Source: JAJZGK01 sp035538795
Lineage (GTDB): Bacteria > Pseudomonadota > Alphaproteobacteria > Rhodospirillales > Magnetospirillaceae
Direction: 5' to 3'
NCBI GenBank assembly: GCA_035538795.1
Contig: DATLJS010000052.1
Coordinates: 182,882-246,881 of the forward strand
Length of the DNA: 64,000 nt
Shown in pieces: positions 18,364 through 27,395 of the stretch. The translations under genes were made by a program, and so were the position numbers. The notes beneath the pieces were generated by a model, which ran no database searches, was not told the DNA's origin, and was given only the letters and a program-made list of their open reading frames with translations. Numbering within the stretch: the first letter of the stretch is position 1; the number at the start of each line of letters is the position of its first letter.

Positions 18364-19323
18364 CTAGTACTTGTAGGCGGTGACCCAGCCGACGCCGAAT
18401 TGGGCGGTGTCGGGGGTGGTGGCGTCGATGTGGTTCTCCACGGCCAGGTCGAGCAGCATGTACATGGGGGTGTTCAGGCCGGGCGGGGTGGCGAAGGTGG
18501 CTACGGGAGAGCGATCCACATAGAAAGTGATCCGTTCCATGTTCCACAGCACGCCGTACAGGTGGAAAGCGGTTTCCGCCCCGGGCACGCTGATGTTGCA
18601 ATAGGTGGCTTGATGCGGGCCGTAGCCGCCGGTCTTGAAGTGAACGGTCATGGTCTGCTTGTCCGGCTTGGTGCCGTCGAACATCTCGAAGATGTCGATT
18701 TCAGGCGGCCAGGCGCCGTTGACGTTCAGCATCCAGAATGCCGGCCACATGGCTTTGCCGGTGGGCATCTTGGCCTTGGCCTCGAAATAGCCGTAGGTCT
18801 GCGAGAACAGCTTCTTGCTTTGCAGCATGCCGGAATAGAAGGGGAAATTGGACAGCGCCGCCTTCAACTGCGCCGGGGTGCGCGTGGCGGTGATGACCAG
18901 CCCGTCCGGCGTCAGAGTGAAGGGGTCCAGGCGCAGCGGGGCCGGGGTGGTGCCGGCGTAGCTGGGGTCCACATAGATTTCCTGCTCGTTGTTGGCGGGC
19001 AGGGTGCGGAAATTGACCTGGCTCGGATCGCCGGCGAAATGGGCCATCCAGGTGGTGGCGGTTTGGTACGGGCGTCCCAGGGCGGCCTTGTCCAAAGTCT
19101 TGAAATTGTCCAGGAAGCTTTGTTGCAGCACCACGTCCCGGGTCGGGATGGCGGCGCCTTGAACCGGCGTGCAGGTGGCGGGTGGCGTTCCCGTCGGCTC
19201 CGGCAGGGTCAGGGTCTTGCCGGGCGCATCCTGAGCCGCCGCGGGCTGCTGCTGGCCGAGAAGCAAAGCCATGGCGAGGCCACCGGCCGTCACGCGCAGG
19301 AAAGTCTTCAGCATCGCCTTCAT
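18364..19323 (-). CDS. Secreted GH16 family glycanase
   Basis: This is a protein of about 319 residues. A signal peptide (LRVTAGGLAMALLLG, cleavage near PAAAQ) precedes a GH16 beta-sandwich. The catalytic signature is EIDIFE, with nucleophile and acid/base Glu residues, preceded by WPAFWML. The start is uncertain: ATG at 19323, ATG at 19314 or TTG at 19341. GH16 enzymes of EPS loci (ExoK/ExsH type) cut the nascent polymer to set its length. The location between flippase and GT4 genes supports that role; substrate linkage is unknown. Confidence 0.87.
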   Translation of the reverse strand: MKAMLKTFLRVTAGGLAMALLLGQQQPAAAQDAPGKTLTLPEPTGTPPATCTPVQGAAIPTRDVVLQQSFLDNFKTLDKAALGRPYQTATTWMAHFAGDPSQVNFRTLPANNEQEIYVDPSYAGTTPAPLRLDPFTLTPDGLVITATRTPAQLKAALSNFPFYSGMLQSKKLFSQTYGYFEAKAKMPTGKAMWPAFWMLNVNGAWPPEIDIFEMFDGTKPDKQTMTVHFKTGGYGPHQATYCNISVPGAETAFHLYGVLWNMERITFYVDRSPVATFATPPGLNTPMYMLLDLAVENHIDATTPDTAQFGVGWVTAYKY

Positions 19324-19351
19324 CCCTTTCGATATCCCCAAGTCAGTTGCT

Positions 19352-20752
19352 TCAGGCCGCGCGAATTCTCGGCCACAACAGGCCTGCTCCCGCCGCCACG
19401 GCGCCCAAGACCGCTGCAGTCAGAATGCCGATGGTTTTCAACGCGCCCTCGGCCAGCACCGCGATCGCCAGATGGCCGGCCAGATAGCTGCCGGCGGTGG
19501 CGGCCAGCAGCGGCAGGACGCAGCACAGGGCATAGGCCCGTCCAACGTCGGGCAGGGCGTTGCGCGTCAAGGCTCCGGCCGGTACCAGGAACAGGATGTT
19601 CTTCAAGGCCAGGGCGGCCACGCACCAGACGATGTCGATCGGACCGAGAACGGCGACGATCGCCAGCCCGGCGACGCTGGACGACAAGGTATAGGCCACC
19701 AGTTCCCTGTTGCGTTTCGAGACGGACAGCAGCGAACCGTGGACGCTGCCCAGGGCCCGGGCGAAACCGCTGGCGCACAGGAAGGCGACGATGGCCGAGG
19801 CGTCGGCCCATTGTCGGCCGAACACCAGCGGCACCAGTTGCTGGTGCCACAGGGCGACAACGGCGGTGGGCAGGCCGCAGACCAGGGTCAGGCACGCCAG
19901 CCCCCGCCGCAGGTGCTGCCGCCGCTGGGCGGGCTCTCCGACGGCGAACAAGGGCTGAAAGAGCAGAGAGCTGAACGAACTGGCCAGGGTGATGGAAACG
20001 GTTTCGGTCCTCTTGCCGACATTGTAGGCGCCGGCGGCGGCGGCTCCCACCATGGTGCCGATCAGAACCTGATCCAGATAATTGTTGGCGGCCGCCAGCA
20101 GCCGGACCGTCGAGGCGTGCAGCCCTTCGACCATCATCGCCCGAAAGGCGGGGCGGAAAAAAGCGGGCGGAACCGCCGCCTGGGTTCCGGCCACGGTGGT
20201 CAGCCAACTGATGAAGGACAGCAGCACGTAATACAGCACCAGGCCGGACAGCGGCGTCAGCAGGGCGGCCAACGCCAGCCCGCCGATGCCGGCCAGGATG
20301 TTGGCGGCCATGGTCCGCAAGGCCAGGCGGCGGAAGGCCAGACGCCGGGCCAGGGCCGCTTGCGGTTGCAGCACGGAAACGTCGAACAGCAGTTTCAGGG
20401 CCAAGGGCATCAGCAGGGCGGGCGAGAAGCCGGCGCCGACGAAATGATCCAGGGCCAAGCCGACGATGGCCAGATAGGCGGCCGCCAGGACGATTCCCGA
20501 CGCCAGTAGCAAAAAGGCGGCGGTGGCCTGCTTGTCGTGTTCCTCAAGGTCGGTCTGCATCAGGACTTCGTAAAGTCCCTGCGGCGCCAGGGTCTTCAGC
20601 AGTTCCACCAGGGAAACGCAGATACCGACCAGACCGATCTCGATCGGGGTGGCAAGACGTGTGAAGCCGACGAAAACAAGGAAGGGCAAGGCTACGGCGA
20701 ACAGGCCGTTTGCCGCCGACCAGACGATGCCGCCGAGATTACGGTTGCGCAT
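19352..20752 (-). CDS. Wzx-type oligosaccharide flippase
   Basis: The 466-residue protein has about 12-14 hydrophobic helices and a polysaccharide-synthase (MOP superfamily) start, VWSAANGLFAVALPFLVFVGF. It lacks enzymatic motifs. It should translocate the undecaprenyl-linked repeat unit to the periplasm for the polymerase at 15810-17171. It is located between the pyruvyl transferase and the GH16 gene. Confidence 0.85.
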   Translation of the reverse strand: MRNRNLGGIVWSAANGLFAVALPFLVFVGFTRLATPIEIGLVGICVSLVELLKTLAPQGLYEVLMQTDLEEHDKQATAAFLLLASGIVLAAAYLAIVGLALDHFVGAGFSPALLMPLALKLLFDVSVLQPQAALARRLAFRRLALRTMAANILAGIGGLALAALLTPLSGLVLYYVLLSFISWLTTVAGTQAAVPPAFFRPAFRAMMVEGLHASTVRLLAAANNYLDQVLIGTMVGAAAAGAYNVGKRTETVSITLASSFSSLLFQPLFAVGEPAQRRQHLRRGLACLTLVCGLPTAVVALWHQQLVPLVFGRQWADASAIVAFLCASGFARALGSVHGSLLSVSKRNRELVAYTLSSSVAGLAIVAVLGPIDIVWCVAALALKNILFLVPAGALTRNALPDVGRAYALCCVLPLLAATAGSYLAGHLAIAVLAEGALKTIGILTAAVLGAVAAGAGLLWPRIRAA

Positions 20753-20800
20753 AAGCGTTCCTGCTCCCCGGCTGGCGGTTATGACGGCGGTTCCCCCTGC

Positions 20801-21808
20801 TCACGAGGTCCGTCCGCGCAACTGGCCCAGCCGTTCCAGCATGCGGCCGCGCAAGGCTTCGCGATGGCTTTCCTGGCTGAGGAACGACTTTTGCCTGGCC
20901 AAGCGGCGCAATGCCTCGGCCGTGCGCTGGGGGGTGAAGCCCAACAATTTCTGGCTGGCGGGGACATGGCGCAAAACGGCCTTCGAGGCCGAGCGGAGTA
21001 AGGATTTGGCGGAAACGCTCTGAGCCTGCGCCGGAGCTTTCGCCGCGTCGGCGAAGGCCAGCCGTTCTTCCAGCTCCCGTTGTGCGTCGTCTTCGCTATA
21101 CCGGGTGGTCGTGCCCCAAGGCCGCCCGGCGCAACGGCCGAATTTCATGACGGCGGCGGCGGCGGGCGGCGGCACCGAGGCGACTTCCAGTTCGGCGTCG
21201 ACGGACAGAGTCCAGTCTTTCCATTTGAAAATGGAGAAATTGCTGGTCGAGGCGAAGGGAACCCAGTCGACACCGTAGCAATCGGCCAGGATGGCGCCGT
21301 GCAGGGATTCCGTCAGCACCAGTCCGGCCGAGGCGATGTCGGCGAGAACCTGGGCGGGAGAGCGGCAGGGGTCGATGATCTGGTAGCCGGCCAGTCGGCA
21401 AGCCTCTTCCCAGCCGCCGCAGCGCATGGTTTCCCAGTGGGGAATGACGGCGATGCGATCGGAGGTGGTGTTTTTTTGCGGCAGACCGGGGACGAAGGGG
21501 CTGAGAATGGCGCCGTCGGTCAGGGCACGGTCGGGCTCGACGCCCACCAGCTTCGCCGTCAAGGGACCGCGAACGCAGACGAAATCCGCCGGAACCGGCC
21601 AGTCCTTCAGCCGCACGTAGCCGGCGCCGCTGCCGAAGACGTGCACGCGGCGCAAAGGCGGCACCGTCATGCCGATGATGGTGCCGATGCCGAGGAAGCC
21701 TTCGTCGCCGTCCTCGGCGAAAAGGTCGGGAGCCAGGTGCGGCCATAAATCGGCGTTCAGGTCGTCGCCGAAATTCGGCACGGCGTTTTTGTAGTACAGC
21801 AGCTTCAT
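20801..21808 (-). CDS. Polysaccharide pyruvyl transferase, ExoV-like
   Basis: The 335-residue cytoplasmic enzyme begins MKLLYYKNAVPNFGDDLN, the characteristic opening of ExoV/CsaB-type pyruvyl transferases. Later motifs are VFGSGAGYVR, VRGPLTAKL and ESLHGAILADCYG, the last being the conserved S-L-H-G-A site. It transfers a ketal pyruvate from phosphoenolpyruvate to a sugar and so makes the EPS acidic. The ATG at 21808 fits the family start; the longer open frame to 22039 lies within the upstream gene. The ~90 C-terminal residues (Arg/Ala-rich) are variable. Confidence 0.88.
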   Translation of the reverse strand: MKLLYYKNAVPNFGDDLNADLWPHLAPDLFAEDGDEGFLGIGTIIGMTVPPLRRVHVFGSGAGYVRLKDWPVPADFVCVRGPLTAKLVGVEPDRALTDGAILSPFVPGLPQKNTTSDRIAVIPHWETMRCGGWEEACRLAGYQIIDPCRSPAQVLADIASAGLVLTESLHGAILADCYGVDWVPFASTSNFSIFKWKDWTLSVDAELEVASVPPPAAAAVMKFGRCAGRPWGTTTRYSEDDAQRELEERLAFADAAKAPAQAQSVSAKSLLRSASKAVLRHVPASQKLLGFTPQRTAEALRRLARQKSFLSQESHREALRGRMLERLGQLRGRTS

Positions 21809-21839
21809 GGCGCATCCGGGCGGCTGAGGGTGGCGGCCA

Positions 21840-23300
21840 TCAAAAAACGTCCTTTCCCGCCACGACCAGGAAGGTGCGAAGCAGAATTTCCAGGTCCAGA
21901 AGCAACGTCCAATGCTCCATGTAATAGAGGTCGCATTCGACGCGGTGCAGGATCTTGTCCTCGGTGTCGGTTTCACCGCGCCAGCCGTTGACTTGAGCCC
22001 AGCCGGTGATGCCGGGTTTGACCTTGTGGCGCACGGCATATTCGCGCACCACTTCCTGATACAGGCGGTCGCCGGCCTTGGCCTGGGTGGCGTGGGGGCG
22101 CGGCCCGACCAGGGACATCTGTCCCAGGATGACGTTGAACAGCTGCGGCAGCTCGTCCAGGCTGGTGCTGCGCAGGAACGCGCCGACGCGCGTGATGCGG
22201 GGGTCGCCCTTGGTGGTCAGCTTCGAGGCGCTTTCGTCGCGCATCTCGTGGTACATCGAGCGGAACTTGTAAACGCCGATCAGCTTATTGTTGTAGCCGT
22301 AGCGGTTTTGCTTGAAGAGGATCGGTCCCTTGCTGTCCAGGCGGATCGCCAAGGCGCAGACAGCCATCACCGGCAGCGCCGGGATCATGATCAGACCGCC
22401 CAGAATCAAATCCTCGGTCCGCTTCAGAATGGCGGCCCAGTCGCTGATGGGCTTGCGGAAGACGTTGTAGACGGGCACGCCGTCCAGGTGCGCGAAGCCT
22501 TGGTCAAGGAAGTGGAAGGCGATCACGTCGGGAGCCAGCCGGACGTTGGCGGGAATCGATTTCAACTGTTCGAGAACGTCCAGCAAACGGTTTTCCGCGC
22601 CCCAGGGCAAGGCCACCAGGATTTCGTCGACGCGGTTGTCGCGGGCGTAGGATACCAGATCGGCGACAGTTCCCTTGAGTTCGGAGCTGGCGGTTTCGCT
22701 TTCTTCGCCGTCCAGCCGGTCGGCGGTGCGATCGTCATAGATGCCGATGAAATTGGTCCAGGGAGCCCGGGACTTCTCCAGGGCGTCCAGCAGGCGCCGG
22801 CCATGGGGACCGGCGCCGACGATGGCGATATTGCGAGTGATTTCGCCTTTCCGGGCGCTGCCGATCAGCCAGCTGTGGGTGACGACGCGGACGGCGCAAA
22901 TGCCCAATACGCCGATGCTGATCAGATTCAACGGGCCCGAGGCCGGCCATGTGAAAACAAATTGCAGATCCAGTATTTCCAGCGTGGCCCATTCGATGGT
23001 CACGATAACCATCGAATTAACCAAGATGCGGGTGACCTGGGCCAGAAGGTTATCCAGAAGATTCAGGCGATAAACGCCGACGGCCAGCATGAGATAGAGC
23101 ATAGTGACACTAAAAATAGCATCGGTAATGCGCCAAACCTGAGCCGGATAGGGTTCAACTGAATTTGCTGAAATATAGGATGCAATATATGCGCAGACGA
23201 TACACAGGACATCCAGGAAACAAACGGCACTGATGATCTTGACGCCGGAAAACGGCTCTCCATTTCGTGCTCGTTCGATTGTCTGAGCGTGCTGCGACAT
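21840..23300 (-). CDS. Undecaprenyl-phosphate sugar phosphotransferase (WcaJ/EpsB-like)
   Basis: The 486-residue polyprenyl-glycosyl-1-phosphate transferase has four N-terminal helices (to ~130) and a Rossmann-like CoA-binding-type domain (about 140-260). A re-entrant helix leads into the catalytic domain: ILFKQNRYGYNNKLIGVYKF, then FRSMY, DELPQLFNV, VGPRPHA and GITGWAQVNGWRGET. It starts EPS synthesis by loading a hexose-1-phosphate (usually glucose) on undecaprenyl phosphate. It is the first gene of the upper EPS block. The ATG at 23300 is preferred over TTG at 23315. Confidence 0.9.
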   Translation of the reverse strand: MSQHAQTIERARNGEPFSGVKIISAVCFLDVLCIVCAYIASYISANSVEPYPAQVWRITDAIFSVTMLYLMLAVGVYRLNLLDNLLAQVTRILVNSMVIVTIEWATLEILDLQFVFTWPASGPLNLISIGVLGICAVRVVTHSWLIGSARKGEITRNIAIVGAGPHGRRLLDALEKSRAPWTNFIGIYDDRTADRLDGEESETASSELKGTVADLVSYARDNRVDEILVALPWGAENRLLDVLEQLKSIPANVRLAPDVIAFHFLDQGFAHLDGVPVYNVFRKPISDWAAILKRTEDLILGGLIMIPALPVMAVCALAIRLDSKGPILFKQNRYGYNNKLIGVYKFRSMYHEMRDESASKLTTKGDPRITRVGAFLRSTSLDELPQLFNVILGQMSLVGPRPHATQAKAGDRLYQEVVREYAVRHKVKPGITGWAQVNGWRGETDTEDKILHRVECDLYYMEHWTLLLDLEILLRTFLVVAGKDVF

Positions 23301-23668
23301 GATGCAAGCCTGCAATTTGAGGGATGGGTAAATCTATGTGCAGTGCGGCATGTTGGCAACTAAAAGCGATCAATTCTCTCTAAAAAATCACTGCACATGC
23401 ATATTTGTTAATGTGTTTGCAAAGTTATTCCCTGGATATGTGTTCATAGTCATAACTTTTGTCTCAGAATTATGTTGTGATTTTTATGTAATAAATACGT
23501 TCATAGTGTGCGAACGGTTCTCTTGTTGGGGCGTTTTGCAAATTTGTTTACATTTTTATTGTCGTTTTTTCGCTTCGCGTCTGTCCCTGCTTGACCTTGC
23601 AATCGGCCCTTCGCTACAACAAGGACGGGGCGCGGATGCGCCGGGCCGCCATCGCGGGGAGCGTTCAC
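23301..23668. promoter_or_regulatory. AT-rich divergent promoter region ahead of the EPS operon
   Basis: There is no gene. This AT-rich stretch separates the EPS operon (minus) from the Cys-rich secreted protein (plus). It contains a perfect 10-bp inverted repeat ATGTGCAGTG (23336-23345) / CACTGCACAT (23389-23398). It also holds a copy of TTAATGTGTTTGCAAA (23408-23423). On the minus strand that copy overlaps a weak sigma-54-like pattern with GG-N10-GC spacing (23419-23432). No clear sigma-70 promoter was found. Confidence 0.5.
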
Positions 23669-24163
23669 ATGAATCGGGATTTGATGGGCTTGGCGGGCGG
23701 GCTGTCTAAAGCGCTTTTTCTTCTGTGCGCGCTTCTGGCCGGTATGGTCTTTTCCGCCGGAGAAAGTCGGGCCGATCTTGACTACCGCTGCCTCAAGGAA
23801 TGCATGGCCGGAGGATCGTCGGCTCAGTTCTGCCTGTCTTCGACGGGGTGCGCCTATGTGGGAAAGGCCAATTACCTGCCCGCCGACATGGGGCGGCAGT
23901 TGCTGTCGCCCAACCGGCAGTTTGATGCTCCGACGCCGCAAAGCTCGGAAAACTTAATCGTCCCCGGGCCTTCGGCGCCCAAGCTGCAGCAGGTGCCGGC
24001 GCCGGTGGGGATGCCGGCGGGAGCGCCGGTTTATTCGACGCCGGGCGCCATGATAACACCGACAATCCAGCCTTTAGGGCCGTCGACGAACTATAAGTGC
24101 CGCGCCGCTTGCCTGCAAAAAGGCTACCAGCTTGGCCTGTGTCAGCAGCAGTGCAGCTACTGA
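23669..24163 (+). CDS. Secreted Cys-rich protein of unknown function
   Basis: The 164-residue protein has a signal peptide (hydrophobic ~14-32, cleavage near ESRAD). The start at 23669 is set by GGGGAG eight bases upstream. The mature part has two related Cys modules, YRCLKECMAGGSSAQFC near the N-terminus and YKCRAACLQKGYQLGLC at the C-terminus, joined by a Pro-rich linker. The pattern is Y-[KR]-C-x3-C-x(8-9)-C-x(3-5)-C, suggesting disulfide-bonded hairpins. No known family was recognised. It is transcribed divergently from the EPS operon. Confidence 0.75.
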   Translation: MNRDLMGLAGGLSKALFLLCALLAGMVFSAGESRADLDYRCLKECMAGGSSAQFCLSSTGCAYVGKANYLPADMGRQLLSPNRQFDAPTPQSSENLIVPGPSAPKLQQVPAPVGMPAGAPVYSTPGAMITPTIQPLGPSTNYKCRAACLQKGYQLGLCQQQCSY

Positions 24164-24386
24164 GCATTTTTCGGTTATCTGTTTTTTTGAGCGATGTTTC
24201 CCATGGAAGGCCCGGTCCGCGTTGGCGCCGGGGCTGTTGTCCATGGCAAAAGCCTGGGGACCGGCTGCTGCCGTGTCTCGACATGCTTGGCGAAAATCAA
24301 GTGAGTGCCACGGGGGCAGATCTAATGTCTGCCCGGAAAACAACGACAACAGGCCTGGATATGGGCCGTGGACAGGTTGGTGGATC

Positions 24387-26441
24387 ATGCTCGCATTTCG
24401 CAACACACGCATCGGTAAACGTATCCTGATGGGAACGGCGCCGGTGGCCATGGCGCTTCTGGTTTTGGGCGGATGGATGCTGAAGGCGCAGATCGACACG
24501 GCGGAACAGGCCGATAGCCTGATCCTCCAGACCCAACTGGCGGTTTCCACCAATGCGGTGATTCACGAATTACAGAAGGAACGCGGAGCGTCGGCTCTGT
24601 TCCTGGGCAGCAAAGGCACCCAGTTCGGTTCGCAGATGGCCGACCGGCGCAGGGACGCCGACGCCCGCATGGCCGAATTGACGACGCTGCTGGGCGGTTT
24701 CGACGCCTCGGCTGAAGCCGGAGTCGGGGCCGACAGCGTGCGACAGGTGCAGGCGACGCTGGCGGCGTTTCCCGCCTTGCGCGGAAGAATCGACCAACAG
24801 CAGGTGCCCGCCGTCGAGGCGGTGGGAGCCTATAGTCAGGCCGTTCGTACCTTGATCGGGGTGGTGGCGCATACGGCCAACACGGTTTCCGACGTCGAGG
24901 CGGCGAAGCTGATTGCCGCCTTCGTCGCCCTGACCGACGCCAAGGAAAGTGCAGGCCAGGAGCGCGCTACCGGTTCGGCCGGATTCGCCTCGGGAAAATT
25001 CGACGCCGCTCTGTACAAGCGTTTCATCGAGCTGGGTGCGGAACAGAAAACCGCTTTCCGCATGTTCGAACGCTATGCCTCGCCGGATGCCCTGGCCGCC
25101 CTGAAAGCGGCTCTTTCCTCGGAGATCGAGGAGCCGGTCATGAAAATGCGTCAGGCCGCCATCGACAGCCCGGCCAAAGGCGATACCGGCGGCGTCGCCG
25201 CGCCCGACTGGTTCGCCGCCACCAGCAAGCGGATCGATGCCCTGCGCACGGTGGAAACCCGCATCGCTCAGGATATCGCCGCCCAGGCCCAAGGCCAGCG
25301 TGATCAGGCGCGGCAGTCTTTGATCCTGTTGTCCGTCTGCCTGGGGGGGCTGTTCCTGGCGACGGCGGTGATGCTGCCGCTGATCGTCCGCAGCATCGTC
25401 GGACCGGTGCGGCGTCTGGCCTCGGACATGAGCCGGCTGGCCGAAGGCGATCTGTCGGTGGGAATCGAAGGCACCGGCTTCGCCGACGAGGTCGGAGAGA
25501 TGGCCCGCGCCACTTTGATCTTCAAGGAAGACAGCGAGGCCCGCCGCCGCCTGGAAAGCGAACAGGCGCTACGCGAACAGGAGGCCGCCCAGCAACGTCA
25601 GCAGATGCTGAACGCCTTGGCCGATGATTTCGAGGCGACGGTGCGGGCCAAAGTGGCCGACGTCGGGCAATCGGTGGTGGGCATTACCCGTACTGCCAGC
25701 GCCATGGCCACCAAGTCGGAACATAGCGGCGGCCATTCCATTCTGGTGGCCGAGAATTCCCGAAAAACCACCGAGCGGGCCGAGGTGGTGTCGGCGGCGA
25801 CCCATCAGCTCAGCATGTCCATCAATGAAATCGCCGAGCAGATCGGGCAAACCAGTCAGATTGCTCAGCAGGCGGTGGCCGATGTCAACCGCACGGCCCA
25901 ACAGATGGACGGTCTCGAACGGGCGGTGCAGACCATCGGCGAGGTGGTGAATCTGATCAACGACATTGCCAGCCAGACCAATCTTCTGGCGCTGAACGCC
26001 ACCATCGAAGCGGCGCGGGCTGGCGAAGCCGGCAAGGGGTTCGCCGTCGTCGCCAACGAAGTGAAGCATCTGGCCAACCAGACGGCCAAGGCTACCGACG
26101 ATATCACCCGCCAGGTGGGTGAAGTGCAAAGCTCGACCCGGGCTATGGCCTTGGCCATCGACGATGTCGCCGCCACCATCCGCTCGCTGGAAGAGGTGGC
26201 GACCACCATCGCCGGAGCGGTGCAGGAACAGGAAGCCTCCACCCGCGAAATTTCCTCGACGATTTCCGAGGTGGCTTTGGAGGCCGACGGCGTGGCGAAG
26301 ACGGTGGTCGATCTGTCGCGTTCGACCTCGCATTCCTGCGCCGGCACCATTCGCGTCATCTGGAGCGCCAGGACTTTGGCCAAGGTGGTCGAGGATTTGA
26401 ACGGCGAGGTCAACCAGTTTGTCGCCCGTGTCCGCGGCTGA
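24387..26441 (+). CDS. Methyl-accepting chemotaxis protein with NIT-type sensor domain
   Basis: The 684-residue receptor has TM1 at about 15-33. A periplasmic helical domain starting near LQKERGASALFLGSKG has the nitrate/nitrite-sensing (NIT) domain look. TM2 lies near 315-340, then HAMP (VRRLASDMSRLAEGDLSVGI), then the signalling domain with the hairpin tip NLLALNATIEAARAGEAGKG. It relays ligand signals to CheA/CheW. The C-terminal end departs from classic receptors (SCAGTIRVIWSARTL). The start at 24387 is chosen because the upstream open frame runs through the preceding gene's end. Confidence 0.88.
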   Translation: MLAFRNTRIGKRILMGTAPVAMALLVLGGWMLKAQIDTAEQADSLILQTQLAVSTNAVIHELQKERGASALFLGSKGTQFGSQMADRRRDADARMAELTTLLGGFDASAEAGVGADSVRQVQATLAAFPALRGRIDQQQVPAVEAVGAYSQAVRTLIGVVAHTANTVSDVEAAKLIAAFVALTDAKESAGQERATGSAGFASGKFDAALYKRFIELGAEQKTAFRMFERYASPDALAALKAALSSEIEEPVMKMRQAAIDSPAKGDTGGVAAPDWFAATSKRIDALRTVETRIAQDIAAQAQGQRDQARQSLILLSVCLGGLFLATAVMLPLIVRSIVGPVRRLASDMSRLAEGDLSVGIEGTGFADEVGEMARATLIFKEDSEARRRLESEQALREQEAAQQRQQMLNALADDFEATVRAKVADVGQSVVGITRTASAMATKSEHSGGHSILVAENSRKTTERAEVVSAATHQLSMSINEIAEQIGQTSQIAQQAVADVNRTAQQMDGLERAVQTIGEVVNLINDIASQTNLLALNATIEAARAGEAGKGFAVVANEVKHLANQTAKATDDITRQVGEVQSSTRAMALAIDDVAATIRSLEEVATTIAGAVQEQEASTREISSTISEVALEADGVAKTVVDLSRSTSHSCAGTIRVIWSARTLAKVVEDLNGEVNQFVARVRG

Positions 26442-26454
26442 GGCCGGAGACGTA

Positions 26455-26495
26455 AAACAAAAAAGCCCTGCCGCACCCGGCAGGGCTTTTTTATT
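26455..26495. terminator. Bidirectional rho-independent terminator
   Basis: Perfect 13-bp stem AAAAGCCCTGCCG (26461-26473) / CGGCAGGGCTTTT (26478-26490) with a CACC loop, A run on one side and T run on the other. It serves both the chemoreceptor gene (plus) and tyrA (minus), which converge here. Confidence 0.93.
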
Positions 26496-26510
26496 GGATT
26501 CGCCGGAACG

Positions 26511-27395
26511 TCAGGCCTGCCGGGCGTCGATGATCGAACGGCGGATGGCCCGGGTGCGGGTGAACAGCTCTTGCAGCTTGTCGCCCTCGCCCCAGCGGAT
26601 GGCCCGTTGCAGGGCGGTCAGATCTTCCGAGAAACGCTGGATGACGTCCAGTACGGCTTCCTTGTTGTTGAGGAAAATGTCGCGCCACATCACCGGATCC
26701 GAGGCGGCGATACGGGTGAAATCGCGGAAACCCGAGGCCGAGAACTTGATGACCTCCTGCTGCAGCGTGCCTTCCAGATCGGTGGCGGTGCCGACGATGG
26801 TATAGGCGATCAGGTGCGGCAGATGCGAGGTGATGGCCAGGACCCGGTCATGATGCGCCGGTTCCATTACTTCGACCTGACAGCCTGCGGCTTCCCACAC
26901 GGCGCGCACCTTGGCGACGGCGGTTTCGTCGGTGCCGGGCGGCGGGGTCAGGATGCACCAGCGGCCCTGGAACAATTCGGCGAAACCGGCGGACGGCCCT
27001 GAATGTTCGGTGCCGGCGATGGGATGGCCGGGAACGAAATGCACGCCTTCGGGAATGAAGGGGCCGACGTCGCGCACCACCGCCATCTTGACCGAACCGA
27101 CGTCGGTGACGATGGCGCTCGGCTTCAGATGCGGAGCCATGGCTTCGGCGATCTCGGCATAGGTGCCGACCGGCGTGGACAGAATGATCAGATCGGCGCC
27201 GGTGACGGCGTCGGCCAGATCGCCGGAGGAGTCGTCGGCGGCGCCAAGCTCGACCGCTTCGGCGCGGTGTTCCTGCAGGCGGTCGTAGGCGATGATCTTT
27301 CCGGCCAGACCGTCGCGCTTGATGACCCGCGACAGGGACGAGCCGATATGGCCGATGCCGATCACGGTCACCTTGTTAAAAAGAACGGAGCTCAT
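26511..27395 (-). CDS. tyrA: Prephenate/arogenate dehydrogenase
   Basis: The 294-residue enzyme has an N-terminal NAD(P) Rossmann motif VIGIGHIGSSLSR, a strand ending LIILSTPVG, and the catalytic His region PGHPIAGTEHSGP. The C-terminal half is all-helical (PHLIAYTIVG, DPVMWRDIFLNN). It oxidatively decarboxylates prephenate (or arogenate) in tyrosine synthesis. There is no ACT or chorismate mutase domain, so it is the monofunctional cyclohexadienyl dehydrogenase type. ATG overlaps the hisC stop by four bases. The three-gene operon is chorismate mutase - hisC - tyrA. Confidence 0.92.
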   Translation of the reverse strand: MSSVLFNKVTVIGIGHIGSSLSRVIKRDGLAGKIIAYDRLQEHRAEAVELGAADDSSGDLADAVTGADLIILSTPVGTYAEIAEAMAPHLKPSAIVTDVGSVKMAVVRDVGPFIPEGVHFVPGHPIAGTEHSGPSAGFAELFQGRWCILTPPPGTDETAVAKVRAVWEAAGCQVEVMEPAHHDRVLAITSHLPHLIAYTIVGTATDLEGTLQQEVIKFSASGFRDFTRIAASDPVMWRDIFLNNKEAVLDVIQRFSEDLTALQRAIRWGEGDKLQELFTRTRAIRRSIIDARQA

